Shown in pieces: positions 22,303-32,883 of a DNA stretch of 64,000 nt; position 1 is the first letter of the stretch; each line of letters starts with the position of its first letter. Source of the DNA: Sporothrix humicola (lineage: Eukaryota > Ascomycota > Sordariomycetes > Ophiostomatales > Ophiostomataceae); the NCBI GenBank assembly GCA_021396245.1, contig WNYE01000024.1:124001-188000 (forward strand), in the 5' to 3' direction. The translations under genes were made by a program, and so were the position numbers. The notes under the pieces were generated by a model. It did no database searches, had not been told where the DNA came from, and was given only the letters and a program-made list of their open reading frames with translations.

Positions 22303-22549
22303 TTGTTTGTTTGTTTGTTAGGCGGGGCGGCGGTGGCCGTGACGACGGCGAGTGCGGCAACAGCAAAGTGGCTGGTTGCTAGTGGTGACGATTTGCTTTA
22401 TGAAGCCTCGGAATCGCTTTGTTTGTTTGTTTGATTTCTCACTCCGGCCTCACTTTGGCCTCACTTTCTTCCCCGTCGCTGGTCATTTCCATGTTTGTTT
22501 GTTTTCGCCGTGTTTGTTTGTTTGCGGTTGCGTTTGTTTGTTTGTTTGT
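22303..22549. repeat. Five clusters of GTTT repeats
   Basis: Runs of two to four GTTT units occur at about 22304-22318, 22418-22433, 22492-22503, 22510-22523 and 22531-22549, in the presumed 3' UTR of the deaminase-like gene and the spacer beyond. Confidence 0.8.
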
Positions 22550-23014
22550 GGAAAAAAAGGAAGAAAAACAACAAAAATAGGCGAGTAGGCGACGAGGGCA
22601 CATGGATGGGATCAAAGTATATATTAATGCAATGCACATTTCACTTAAATCAATGGTCTTAAAAGTATAAAAGCTTTTGTGTCTGTCTATGGAAAGTCTC
22701 GTGATAATAAAACCGTGGATGTTGTAGACACCCGAAATAATCACACCCAAATGTCTAGCTAAAAGAGAGACGCCGACCAAACCCAAGTAGATTGACAGAG
22801 TTGGTAAAAAGAGAAAAGAAACAATAAATCCCAAACGCCAACCTCTAGACCGAGGATGTTCTGCCTGTAGAATAAAGTAACAAGTCGAGGAAAATCAAAA
22901 TAAATGAAATGGCATGACCATGCCCCCAATCGCACGCTATGCTAAGAATGAAGAAGAAAAAGCAAATGATGAATGAGATGCCGCAACACTTTCTCTGCCT
23001 GCAACGCAGACGGC
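22550..23014. other. Convergent 3' spacer, no gene seen
   Basis: AT-rich sequence between the 3' end of the deaminase-like gene (+) and the 3' end of the ZIP transporter gene (-). Only short frames are present. Confidence 0.6.
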
Positions 23015-24529
23015 TTATGCCCACTTGGCCAGCAGGGCCATCAGGCCGACACCGACAGCGACGCACAGGAACGCCAGCATCTGCACGCTGAGCTTGGCAT
23101 CGCGCATCTCCGGGTTGAACATGAACTCGTGCGCGAGCAGCTCGACGAGCGCCGTGTAGATCAGGATACCGCCGCTGACGGCGTCAAAGACGCCATTGAC
23201 GAGCTGGGCAATGTTGGGCCGCGAGTTGAGGCCGGCGTTGACGCCCAGGCCTATGGCGATGCCGATGGGCGTCGTCAGGCCGTAGCCAAAGGCCATGAGG
23301 TAGCCCGTCCACGCCTTCCAGTTGGAGGGCCAGGCGGCGACGGCGAGACGGGAGCCCAGACCGAGACCTTCGAAAAACTGGTGGAAGGCGATGACAATGA
23401 GCAAGACCTTGAAGTTGTCGGAGCCGGCCAGACTGAGACCGATAAAGAGGGAGTGGAAGACGACGCCAAACTCGAGGATGAGCAGCGAGACGATCTGGCT
23501 GCCGTACGCGGCGTGGGAGTCGCCCTCGACGTGGTCGCGGTCGTGAGCTAGGTGGTCCTCGTTGCCCGGCGGGTAGTTGAGGTTCGCCGGGAGGCCGCCG
23601 TTGTGGGTGTGAGAGTGAGACGGGGGTGACTGGACAAGAACGGGCTCGGTGGCTGCCGCGGCCGACGCGTTGGACTCCTTTTTGTTCTGCGAGGAGACCG
23701 AGTCAATCGAAACACTTCTGGTGCCCGCCTCGAGATCGTGGTCGTGGTCGTGATTGTCGCGCTGTTCGAGGTTGGCCGTGGCGTAGGCGGCGAGGCCGCT
23801 GAGCGCGCTGTTATTGACGCTTTGGCGCCACTCGGTCATGCCGTTCGTGGGAGGGCTGTTGTTGGCGGTTGCCGCGTTGGAGCCGTTGACATTGCCCACG
23901 GCAGTGTTGTTAACGTCGCGGCCGGACGTCTTGGCGGTGTTGTCATGGCTGTGGCCGTGACCATGAGAGTGGCCGTGCCCATGACCGTCAGTCTTTTTTG
24001 ACAAGTCGCTCGGCGACACGTCGGGCCCGCCGTGCGAGTGGCCAAAGCTAAAGTTGAAGCGCATGGCCATGAGCTCAATGTAGAACATGATCATGATGGT
24101 GATGAGGCAAATAACGTGGCCCCAGTCGTACTCGGGCAAAATGTCGGACAGGCACTCGTCGCTCAAGGCCTCAACGGCAGGCGACAGCAGGTGCATAAAG
24201 GCTGTGGCCAGAATGACGCCACTGCCAAAGTATTTGCAAATAAAGAAAGCGAGCTTCGAATACCGCGAGTTGGGCGATGTGCGGGCGAGCATCATGGGCA
24301 GGAAAACGCCGAGCATGGAGCCGGCCAGAATGATAAAGACAGACGCTATGCGTAGGCCCTTGTCAGAGAGCTCCGTGTACCAGCCGGCGCACTGCGCAAT
24401 GGGATCGGCTGTGGCATCGCCGTCCCGTGGCTGGACAGCATAGTGCCTCATGATGGGCAGATAGGTATAGTCACGGACAGCGTGACAGTCTGGTGAGAGA
24501 GACAGGCGAGGGAGGTGATATCTCTTCAT
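23015..24529 (-). CDS. ZIP-family zinc transporter
   Basis: Uninterrupted frame of 504 codons. The family N-terminus appears as CAGWYTELSDKGLRIASVFI followed by the first membrane span ILAGSMLGVFLPMMLA. A cytoplasmic loop is rich in His (HGHGHSHGHGHSHD, and later HDHDHD), and transmembrane segment IV holds HQFFEGLGLGSRLA near residue 382, the zinc-pathway His and Glu of ZIP proteins. Eight membrane segments can be counted. This is the Zrt1/Zrt2 branch, which brings Zn2+ into the cytosol. The first ATG is 24529; the ATG at 24451 (MRHYAVQPRDGDATADP) is closer to the usual family start, so the true protein may be 478 residues. The 5' side contains CCTTGCC microrepeats. Confidence 0.93.
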   Translation of the reverse strand: MKRYHLPRLSLSPDCHAVRDYTYLPIMRHYAVQPRDGDATADPIAQCAGWYTELSDKGLRIASVFIILAGSMLGVFLPMMLARTSPNSRYSKLAFFICKYFGSGVILATAFMHLLSPAVEALSDECLSDILPEYDWGHVICLITIMIMFYIELMAMRFNFSFGHSHGGPDVSPSDLSKKTDGHGHGHSHGHGHSHDNTAKTSGRDVNNTAVGNVNGSNAATANNSPPTNGMTEWRQSVNNSALSGLAAYATANLEQRDNHDHDHDLEAGTRSVSIDSVSSQNKKESNASAAAATEPVLVQSPPSHSHTHNGGLPANLNYPPGNEDHLAHDRDHVEGDSHAAYGSQIVSLLILEFGVVFHSLFIGLSLAGSDNFKVLLIVIAFHQFFEGLGLGSRLAVAAWPSNWKAWTGYLMAFGYGLTTPIGIAIGLGVNAGLNSRPNIAQLVNGVFDAVSGGILIYTALVELLAHEFMFNPEMRDAKLSVQMLAFLCVAVGVGLMALLAKWA

Positions 24530-27388
24530 GGTGTTAGTGTGTTCTCAAAAAAGAAGATATGTTGATAGTGCATCGAAATATCGCGAGATGGAAACAGTGA
24601 TAAGGGCACGAAGATAAAGGACTGATAAAGGATCGAGGTGACGCGAGGTGGACAAGGCTGAGGCTCTGTGTCTGTCCGCAACTGTCCTTGCCAGTCCTTG
24701 CCCGTCCTTGCCTGTTTGTGACTGTCCATGGCTGGCCTTGCCTGGCCTTGCCTGGCATATCCCTGCATGCCGCGCAAGGCAGCCGAGAACCCGGACGGCC
24801 ACCAAGGGGGAAAGGCGAGAAAGGCCCAGAAGTGGTGTGGACAAGGCCAGAAAAGGTGCACAAGTGCCCGTGTTCAAGAAGGGGCGCGCGAGTCAGACAG
24901 TCCACAGACAGACTCCGGCGGAGTGCAGACTGACAGACAGGTACCAAACACAGAGCCACATGTTCAGCCTCGTCGGCCAGATACGTCACTTTGTGCATGT
25001 TTGTCCATCCATGCACTCCATACTCCGTATATCCAGGCACATTGTGTTGTGGTGTGTGGATGTGGTGGAATGTGCTCCCAAATTATACGAGAATAACGCA
25101 AGGCTGACAAAAGCAGGAACACATAAGAAGCAGAAGCTGCCAGAACGTGGCTGGCGTAATACTGACTCACCTATGAAGAGGAGGGATGGAAGATGAAGAG
25201 GTCGTTTGCTCGAACGCGGTCGTTAGTCGTCGGTCGAGTCAGAGGAAGAAAGATGGCCGGGTCGTCGAGGTCGAAGCTGTCGAAGCTGTTGTTGGTCGAT
25301 GAAGAAGAAGAGAGATGCGGGAGACGAGGTTGAGGATAGAGTGTCATAAAACTCCAGGCATAACTAGAGGACGATGTTGACGAAGTTGGAAGAGGTAAGA
25401 GAGCGAGAGGTCTGTCGAAAGTGGCCGAGAGAAAAAGAAGCCCCAGAGAGATAATGGAGCTGTCGTCGAAAAGGCTTGGCGTGGGAATAGAGGGAGACAA
25501 GAGGAGAGAGGGAGCAGAAGAGAGAGCAAAGATAGAGGGGAGGACAAGAAAGAACAGGGACGGGAAGATGGCCTGCAGAAGATTGTCGTCGAGGAGGATG
25601 TTTGTGTTTCCAGATTGCTTTTCGTTTTCCCTCTTCTCTTTCCCTTTTTTCCCACTGCTGTGTAATTATTTGGCAAGTGCAGGAGTAGGTGCAGTCGCCG
25701 TCTTGTCTTTTTTTCCATAAGTGGATGTTTTTGGCGGTATATTTTATTAGTATTAGCTTTCCTTGACACGGGAGTGGTGGTAATTGGCGACAAATAGCGA
25801 CAAATAGCGACAAAGGCGCAAGAGGAAGGAGCGGCTGTAGGCGGGTTGCAGGGCCTGGACGGGCGTGGATAAAGGCGCAGAGACTGCGCTTCCCGCTTTT
25901 TTTTTTACTTTTTTTCAAGAACCCGGATGGACAGGTCGTTTTGGGGAGCTTGCGGTCGCGCTTGCCCCTCGCCCACGCTTGTATCGTAGTTTCTTATTTC
26001 TCAGGGATTTGCAGGCAAAAAATTGACAAAGACTCGACTGGCGCCTGAAAAGTTTTGTTAAAAAGTCTCCCAAGTCTTTCGAGGGTCTTGTCTACAGTCA
26101 GCGGAGCCGCCATTGTGCAGTTACCTGCAGTTTGCGTCGGCGTCTGCAACGCATGGAGACATCGTTGCTGCTTGCACTTGCCTCGTCGCTCAAATGTTCG
26201 TCACCTTGTTGCCCTCTTTGTCCAAAGTGTGGAAGTCCAAGCTCGAGGCAAGACAGACATTGCCTGAAAGGCTGTAAAAAGCTACATCTTGGGAAACTGC
26301 GTGGCGTCGTCCTTCCCTACAGGGCATTAATCGTCGACATATTACCAGCTGTGCCTTCCCTTACGTCTCAGCACTCCTGTTCTCGCGCCTTCTTTTTCTC
26401 ACACTTTTCTCTTCTTATCTGTTTCGTCATCACCGTCACACGGCGGAAGGAGGAAAGGCGGGATTTGCAAAAAAGATAGGCGAGCCAGGGTTCATTTGCA
26501 TCATAATCATCACGTTTTGTCTGTGCTTTCCCTGTGTTCTCCCTGCCGGGCCAGCCCTTTGCCTGTTTGACTGTCTTCAATCTGAAGTCGCTGATATATT
26601 TTGGTGTATTTTGGTGGGAGGTCCTGCCGGCAGAGTAATCTCTGGACACTGATTGGCTAGCGCGTGCAAGTCCTGTCCCAATTCGGCAGGACAGCTGTAG
26701 CTTTAGCAGGTTCTGCACGGACCAGAGGCAAACTGAAGCACAGCGTAAGGCAAGGGCAACAGCATAAGAGAGAGCGCAGGCGAGCGAGGGGCTGGACAAA
26801 AGGCAGGCGAAATGTCCAAACTGTCCATCCGGGTTCTCACGTCACAGACCTGCGACCCGCAATCCTTTGCGAATAATCCACCTTTGGTTGAAATCAATCA
26901 GCGCGCCCAGCCCAATCTGAGACAGAACAACACATTGGAAAAGGAAAAAGGAAAAGGCGCAACAAAGAGGAACGGGGCCCAGAAAGAGTGCCCAGATAAA
27001 GAGGGTCAGCTCGAAGAGGGTCCCTCGAGTCGAGTCGAGGGTCGAGCTCGGAGAAAGAGGGTCAAGGAAAGAGACTGCGAGGAACGCCGATACATACGAT
27101 TTACGGACCCCGCTACAAGCGACAACGATTGATTCCACTTCACGATGGGGGGAGTATATCGTTATTCGTATGCATTATTTTTGTCTTTATTCTTTATTCA
27201 TTGTATGCGTATGTTCATTACTTGTACATGCAAAAGATGCAATATGCGAAGTGCCCAATATATGCCAAATGCGCCAGATTGATGCGTCGATCACCACGTT
27301 TCCGAGGAATGGATGTGCAAAGCTTGTCGTTCACGAGCAACCGCTTGAATCGACAAGTCTGACTACGCCGTTTTCGACGTCGCCGTCC
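24530..27388. other. Long intergenic stretch, microrepeats, no convincing gene
   Basis: Bases 24675-24765 repeat CCTTGCC(C/T) words with about 12-base spacing, just upstream of the ZIP gene. Frames on the minus strand near 25.2-25.9 kb are Ser/Pro/Leu-rich and overlap, so are probably chance. A plus-strand frame at 26812-27132 (106 codons, Lys/Glu/Arg-rich) has no recognised character. T and A runs occur near 25.9 kb. Confidence 0.5.
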
Positions 27389-28978
27389 TCACGACGAGAA
27401 CTGAATCTCCAGTCCCAGCGTGCGGAACGGCTGGTCCAGGCGGTGCAAATCGACGGCCGAGCCGAGACTGAACAGCAGCGACTTGATGCGGCCCTCCCAC
27501 AGCAGGCCGACCTGGAGGTTTTGGTTGAGGCGGGCCTTGAGGACGCCCTGGTACTTGTGGTCGGGGTCGGTCGCGTCGGCGGAGTCGTCATTGACGGCGC
27601 CAGCCGGCGATGCCTCGTCGGCTTTGCTGTCTGGTAATAATGGCGATGCCGTCGTCGGTAATGGCACGGCCTCCTCCTTTGGATCCAACCGCCACTCCAG
27701 CTTGGCCTGGCGACTGCGCTCCGGGATGCCAAATGTCGACTTCCTTGGAGGGACAACTGCTGGCTTCGCCGTCTCGTCGCCCTCGTCGACCGCCACCAAC
27801 CCCGCCAGCCTCCGCGTACTCCACAGCTCCATGCCCACCGACCACTCGCTCTCGTAGCTGTAGACGTTGAAGTCGAAGCGCGTGGCCAGCGAGCAGTCCT
27901 CGCGCGCGACGACCGCGTAGGCCGCCGACAGGTTGCCCATGAGGGGGTTGACCGTCAGCGTGGCGGTCAGCGGCGTCCCGGTGACCCCTTTCCGCCTTGT
28001 CGTATCGTCGCCCACCGCCGCCGTTTCAAATCTGGCGCCAAACGACACGCCGCCCGACTTGTTGAGTGTGCCGTAGTAAATCTCGCCGCCCGCGCTGAAG
28101 CGGCCATGCAGCCTGTCGTCGTCGCCGGCGGGAGGCGACGGTTCACCAAAGTTGTAGAGGCCGCGGACGCCCAGTAAGCCCCCGTCGGACGACACGAGCC
28201 CTTCCAGGCCGTACCGCCCTCTATCAACCTGCATGACCCCCAAAACTGTCCCCCCGTTGGGTAGTTTGGCATCGCTGACGGCACGGAGCTGGAGCTGGAC
28301 GGAGGGCGCGAGGCGCTTGACCATGTAGGCCTCGAGCATCGAGCGCGGGAGGTAGAGCCGCCCGTACAGCAAGGCGGGCTTGTCGACGAGACTGCGGGCT
28401 TCGTGGACGGCGGCGGCGAGCTGGTCGGCGACGGGGACGAGGAGCGTGTCGGCGAGAAGGGCTGTAGATGAGGGGGCGGGGGGAGTAGTCCTAGTTGTGA
28501 TTGTTGTCGTGTCATCGGCTGTTGTCGTTACTGTCGTCGTCGTCGCTGTCGCGGGCACTTTTGTATTTGCTGGCAGCGTCAAGAACGGCATTAAACCTTC
28601 GAGGGTCACCCGCTCCCGTGGCGGCGTGACAAACGCGGCATCCAGTACGGGCGGCAGCCCGCTAGGCCGTGGTCGTTGCCTGTATGATCGGAGGAGGGTC
28701 GGCAAAGGCACGCGGCTCGACTGGGCGACCACGTTATTGAGGGGCACCGACGAGTAGAGGTACGAAATGGCCCCGTCGACGACGCCGACCGACCCCAGCG
28801 TGTAGCCCGTGGCAAAGTGCGGCGTGGCCAGCGACGACAGGCTCATGCGCAGCCCGCGCGGCGTCGGGAAGTTGAGCAGCTCGTTGGCGGCGACGTTGAG
28901 GTCCGAGTAGCCATTGTCGCGGCTCCAGCCGGTGGCGTCCCGGAAGGACTCGAGGACGTAACTGAGGAACTCGCGCAT
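27389..28978 (-). CDS. MDM10: Mitochondrial distribution and morphology protein Mdm10
   Basis: Single exon, 529 residues, starting at the ATG at 28978 (a GTG precedes it in frame). The N-terminus MREFLSYVLESFRDATGWSR, followed by NELLNFPTPRGLRMSLSSLA and YTLGSVGVVDGAISYLYSS, is characteristic of Mdm10. Yeast Mdm10 is a 19-strand outer-membrane beta-barrel that belongs to the ER-mitochondria tether ERMES and also serves the SAM beta-barrel assembly machinery. Alternating hydrophobic strands run through the protein (GVMQVDRGRYGLEGLVSS, LGVRGLYNFGE, FSAGGEIYYGTLNKSGGVSF) and the C-terminal strand is TLGLEIQFSS. Low-complexity Thr-rich insertions (residues about 145-170) make it somewhat longer than the yeast protein. 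Confidence 0.93.
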   Translation of the reverse strand: MREFLSYVLESFRDATGWSRDNGYSDLNVAANELLNFPTPRGLRMSLSSLATPHFATGYTLGSVGVVDGAISYLYSSVPLNNVVAQSSRVPLPTLLRSYRQRPRPSGLPPVLDAAFVTPPRERVTLEGLMPFLTLPANTKVPATATTTTVTTTADDTTTITTRTTPPAPSSTALLADTLLVPVADQLAAAVHEARSLVDKPALLYGRLYLPRSMLEAYMVKRLAPSVQLQLRAVSDAKLPNGGTVLGVMQVDRGRYGLEGLVSSDGGLLGVRGLYNFGEPSPPAGDDDRLHGRFSAGGEIYYGTLNKSGGVSFGARFETAAVGDDTTRRKGVTGTPLTATLTVNPLMGNLSAAYAVVAREDCSLATRFDFNVYSYESEWSVGMELWSTRRLAGLVAVDEGDETAKPAVVPPRKSTFGIPERSRQAKLEWRLDPKEEAVPLPTTASPLLPDSKADEASPAGAVNDDSADATDPDHKYQGVLKARLNQNLQVGLLWEGRIKSLLFSLGSAVDLHRLDQPFRTLGLEIQFSS

Positions 28979-31699
28979 CACGGAGGGTGCGTAGCTGGTA
29001 GACTAATTCACAGGCGCGTAGCAGATAGAGGGCGCCTCGAGGCCGACGCCAAGGCCAAGGTCAAAGTCAGGTGGCAGCCTCGGAGTTCTACCGGGCGCGG
29101 CTGCAATAGCACATTGGATCGTATAGTTTGTGGTGTTTCGTGGCGTCGTGTATAGTCGGGCGAAGTTTGGTCTGTGCCGATCGCAGTCAAATGGGTGGTG
29201 TCGTCACTGTCGTGGGTATCGCGGTTGAATGCAATTGATGGTGCAACTACAATCGAAAATGCAAATGCAAATGCAGAACATCGTCATGGCAAGAGCTGAG
29301 CTCAGCTGTCCGGATCGCGGCTGCTGTTTCCCCAAGTTTAGGGCGGATAAAATACGGGCCGCCAGTGGCAGAGAGACGTTCAAGGCCTGTCTCTACCTGC
29401 GTTGGAGTGGGTCCTGTTCAGGAACACAGCGTGTTGGAGAGACCCTTCTAGGGGTCTTGTCTCGATCGCACCTGCGCCTACCCCGCGGCCGTTGCCGATT
29501 TAGTGGAAGCCTGAGCCTGATAGGGAAGGTGGCGGACCCGTCAGTGTACAGCGTCGGGCCTCAAGCGTTACACAATGACCATTTCCAGTCAACAGTTTGA
29601 CAGTTCAGACGAGAAGATCTTTCCAAAGGGTCTTGAGCATCTTCACGGAGGAAGACTTGCCGTTTTTGTCTTCTGTCTTCTGTCTTCTTTTTGCTCTCTT
29701 ATTTTTCTGCCTTCTTCCCCCCTGCGCATGATCGCAAGTGTTCCAGATACATCAAGCCGGCGGGCGTTTGTATGCGAACGCTGGCGATCAGAATAGGATC
29801 GAGGTGCGATCAGGTGATGGCGGGTAGGAGAGAAACGGGTTCTTTGCGTTTCTTTCTGTTGGTCCTGCACAGTCTGCGTTGACTGTCGTGATTTTAAGCT
29901 TTTGCGTCGACGCCACAATCGAGCACAGATGCAGGTGAAAGACAGGGTCCAGCTCAGATTGAAATCAAAGTCAAATCAAAATATATCAATGTGATGGCGG
30001 GGCCAGACCAAACGACGATTGAACTTCCCAAGAAGAGAGTCCAGGTCGCCGATATGTCGCAATGTCGCTTGTGATATTTGCTCAGGAGGAACATATTATT
30101 GCAGTGCTTGGCACGAGAAAGAAGCAGACAAAATAGACAACGACAGACAAAAAGAAAGGCGACGCGGGACGGGAGAACGGCTCGGAGTGATTCATATTGA
30201 GGCCATCTCGGATCTTTGGGAGAGCACTTTGCAAGAAGGATGAAAATTAAGAAAACTAGAGACGAAGCGAGAACCCCAAAAGAGAGAGACCTCGCAGAGC
30301 TGGCTAAATCGGGCAAGAGACAAGTCGCAAAGTCGCAATGTAACAGGATTGCCCCAGGTAGAGGACGGTGACGTTTGAGAATCGAGGCCGGTGCCCGAGG
30401 AGAGTTGCCTTTGAGTTGCCCTTGAGTCGCCTTTCTTCATTTGTACTCTGTTTGCAACATATGAATTGCATTCCACTCAAAATATACTTCTCACTTGAAT
30501 ATTTACTTCTTACTCTCCCGCCACGGCCATTTCATATTTACGACTGCATCTCCACACATTACCAACAGACATTTTTCAGTTTTGGCTTTTGCTGTGCCAC
30601 GCGGGTGTAAATTGAAGTAAGATTGTCTGTAAGAGGCTGAGGTGGACGGAGTACGTGTCGAAGGTGAGGATGTTGGAAGAGAAAAAGAATTGAGAAAAAG
30701 AAAATTCAAAAAGAAAGAAAACTCAAAAATGTACAATCGGCGTCGACGAATCGATATTGCGACTCTGTGTCTGCACCTGCATCAGTGACAGAACTTTTCC
30801 TTTTCGTCAGTCGTCTTGTGCGGATATTCGCCCAGACAGGAAAGTCACTCCATCTTCTTTTTTTTGCGGCATTGAGGCTTGTGAGGGAGAAAAGAGCGAG
30901 TCGACCAATAGAAATCAAACAAAATCCGACGTAGCATCGTGCAGGTGGTGGGAGAAAAGAAGGAGAACAGATTTTGACTTGCGACGGTCGAGCCAAGACT
31001 TCTGCCTGTCATTGAGTATCAGTCATTGGCCGTTGTGCCGTGTATTGGCAGTTACTGAAGAAGAAAAGACGATCCTGGCCGTACAGGGCCTGGTTGAAGC
31101 CACAAATGGCATCTAGAGCGACACACTGACAGGGCACAATAGGGCCGAGATGCATGTTTCTTCTGTTTCTCCCTCTTTTTCTCTTTTTGTCTCTTCTTCT
31201 TTGGGTCAATTTTGGTCGGCGCCTGGTTACATTGATTCCCCTTCATTCTAAACTCTGGTACATCGGACCCTGCGAGTCCTTGGAGCGTTGAAAAGGGATC
31301 CAATGTCGATAAAGTAGTGACGCCGCTGACAGAAGAGAGGAAAGGAAGGATCACGGCGGCACGGGACTTGTGCTGCATATGAAAGAGTTGTTAGTGAAAA
31401 AAGGCAACAGGGACGAGACGGACGGCCATAGGGCAGAGCTGCAATGCATCGGATATTGGCGCGAGATGACTGAAATGAGGCTGGAAAGTGAGATGCAGTA
31501 GGGTGGAAGCAGGCTAGAAGAAGGTTGGCGGCAGTGACATGTTGGTCGTCAAACAGAAAGACGGCAGGATGAGTGTGCGGAGATGAGCGACAGTGGAGGG
31601 AGGGAAAGAAAAAAAAGACAGAAAAGGTAAAAAGGTGTACTGGGTGTGATGTGCAAGGAGGTGGCATGGAACCGCTCTTTCCTTGTCAGGAACAGGAGG
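28979..31699. other. Intergenic, no gene seen
   Basis: 2.7 kb with short, overlapping frames on both strands, none with introns or domains. It contains the MDM10 promoter at its left end and the wall-protein promoter at its right end. Confidence 0.6.
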
Positions 31700-31707
31700 T
31701 ATAAGAA
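31700..31707 (+). promoter_or_regulatory. TATA-like element of the wall-protein gene
   Basis: TATAAGAA stands 289 bases before the ATG at 31989. The intervening leader is strongly CT-rich (31720-31970), a layout typical of strongly expressed fungal genes. An upstream in-frame open stretch from 31683 lies within this leader and is unlikely to be coding. Confidence 0.5.
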
Positions 31708-31988
31708 AACGGGTATTCCCACGATCGTCTTGCCCATCACCCCTTCTCCCGTTTTTGTCTCCCTCCTTCTTTTCTGTTTTCTCATTCTCCAGCTCGCCTG
31801 ATTTTTGTTCATTGTTTTCTGTCTCCGTTTATGATACACTCGTTGTTTTCATACCAATACTCTCGTTCCTCTTCCTCCTCCATTCGCTATTTCACACTCG
31901 CTCATATTCTCATTCACACATAGTTTTTACATTTTCACATTTCTCTCACTTTTCACTTTCTTCTCTCATCTCCAAAATCAAAACCAAA

Positions 31989-32726
31989 ATGCCTTCGTTC
32001 GCTTCGCTCTTTGCGGCCGCGGCTGTCGCAGTGTCGACCGTCCTCGCCCAGGACCCCAACTTTGACTCGATCAACACGCCCCTCAAGAACGCCGAGGTGC
32101 CGGCCGGTCAGCCGTTTACGATCACCTGGTCGCTGCTGACGCCGACGACGCCGACGGGCCCGGCCACCATCACTCTCATTGGCGGCCCCGCGACCGACCA
32201 ACTGTCGCCGGTCGCGGTCATCGGCCACGTCCAGAACGAGGACCTCAAGTTTGTGTGGAACGTCGACCCTACCCTGGGCGCCCTGGCCTTCTACGGCTTG
32301 AACCTGACTCTTGACGCCGACACGAGCCACTTCCAGTACTCGAACTCGTTTACAATTGTCGGCGGATCGGCGAGCGGCACCCCGAGCGGCAGCGGCAGCG
32401 GCACGCCGTCGGGCACGGCCTCGGGCACCGAGTCGGCCTCGTCGACGAGCGCTCCTGGAACGACGTCTGGCACGACGTCGGCACCCACGACTGTGATCAC
32501 AACGACCTCGTCTGCTGAACCGACAACGACTGCCCCCACGACGACGGCTGCTCCTACGCACGCTTCCAACTCGACGAGCAACAGCACGTCGTCGACGGCC
32601 AGCAAGACCTCGCCCGCGACCAAGCCGACGACGACGAGCGGCGCCAACAGCCTGAGCGGACTGTCGGCGGTCGGCGCTGTTGCGCTTGCCCTGGTCGCCA
32701 GCGCGGCCATGAACTGGGGGCTGTGA
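31989..32726 (+). CDS. GPI-anchored Ser/Thr-rich wall protein, Kre9/Knh1-type
   Basis: ATG at 31989 in ACCAAAATG context; 245 residues, no intron. Signal peptide MPSFASLFAAAAVAVSTVLA, then the Kre9/Knh1-type N-terminal domain (NTPLKNAEVPAGQPFTITWS, ITLIGGPATDQLSPVAVIGH, ending HFQYSNSFTIVGG). The second half is a Ser/Thr/Gly-rich stalk (GTPSGSGSGTPSGTASGTES, repeated Thr-Thr and Ser-Asn-Ser tracts) and the C-terminus is a hydrophobic tail, AVGAVALALVASAAMNWGL, preceded by SGANSLSG, a credible GPI-attachment region. Such proteins sit in the plasma membrane or wall and are linked to beta-glucan assembly, though direct function is known for few. The upstream in-frame ATGs belong to the leader. 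Confidence 0.88.
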   Translation: MPSFASLFAAAAVAVSTVLAQDPNFDSINTPLKNAEVPAGQPFTITWSLLTPTTPTGPATITLIGGPATDQLSPVAVIGHVQNEDLKFVWNVDPTLGALAFYGLNLTLDADTSHFQYSNSFTIVGGSASGTPSGSGSGTPSGTASGTESASSTSAPGTTSGTTSAPTTVITTTSSAEPTTTAPTTTAAPTHASNSTSNSTSSTASKTSPATKPTTTSGANSLSGLSAVGAVALALVASAAMNWGL

Positions 32727-32883
32727 GTGAGGAGATGGGATATGATGTCGTGTAGGGATCATTGCATTTAATTGCTTGATTTTAATGGTTTTCTTTTCTC
32801 TTATCTTCTGTCACTGCTGTCCTCGGACTGGGTAATCGTTGTTAGAATGCATAATTTATTTTTATTCACCCTGTTATCTTCTC

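Noticed and set aside
26812..27132. 106-codon Lys/Glu-rich ORF as a gene
   Set aside because: No promoter, intron, domain or repeated support; composition follows the purine-rich local sequence.
31683..31988. N-terminal extension of the wall protein
   Set aside because: The stretch is the pyrimidine-rich leader after the TATA-like element; the signal peptide starts at 31989.
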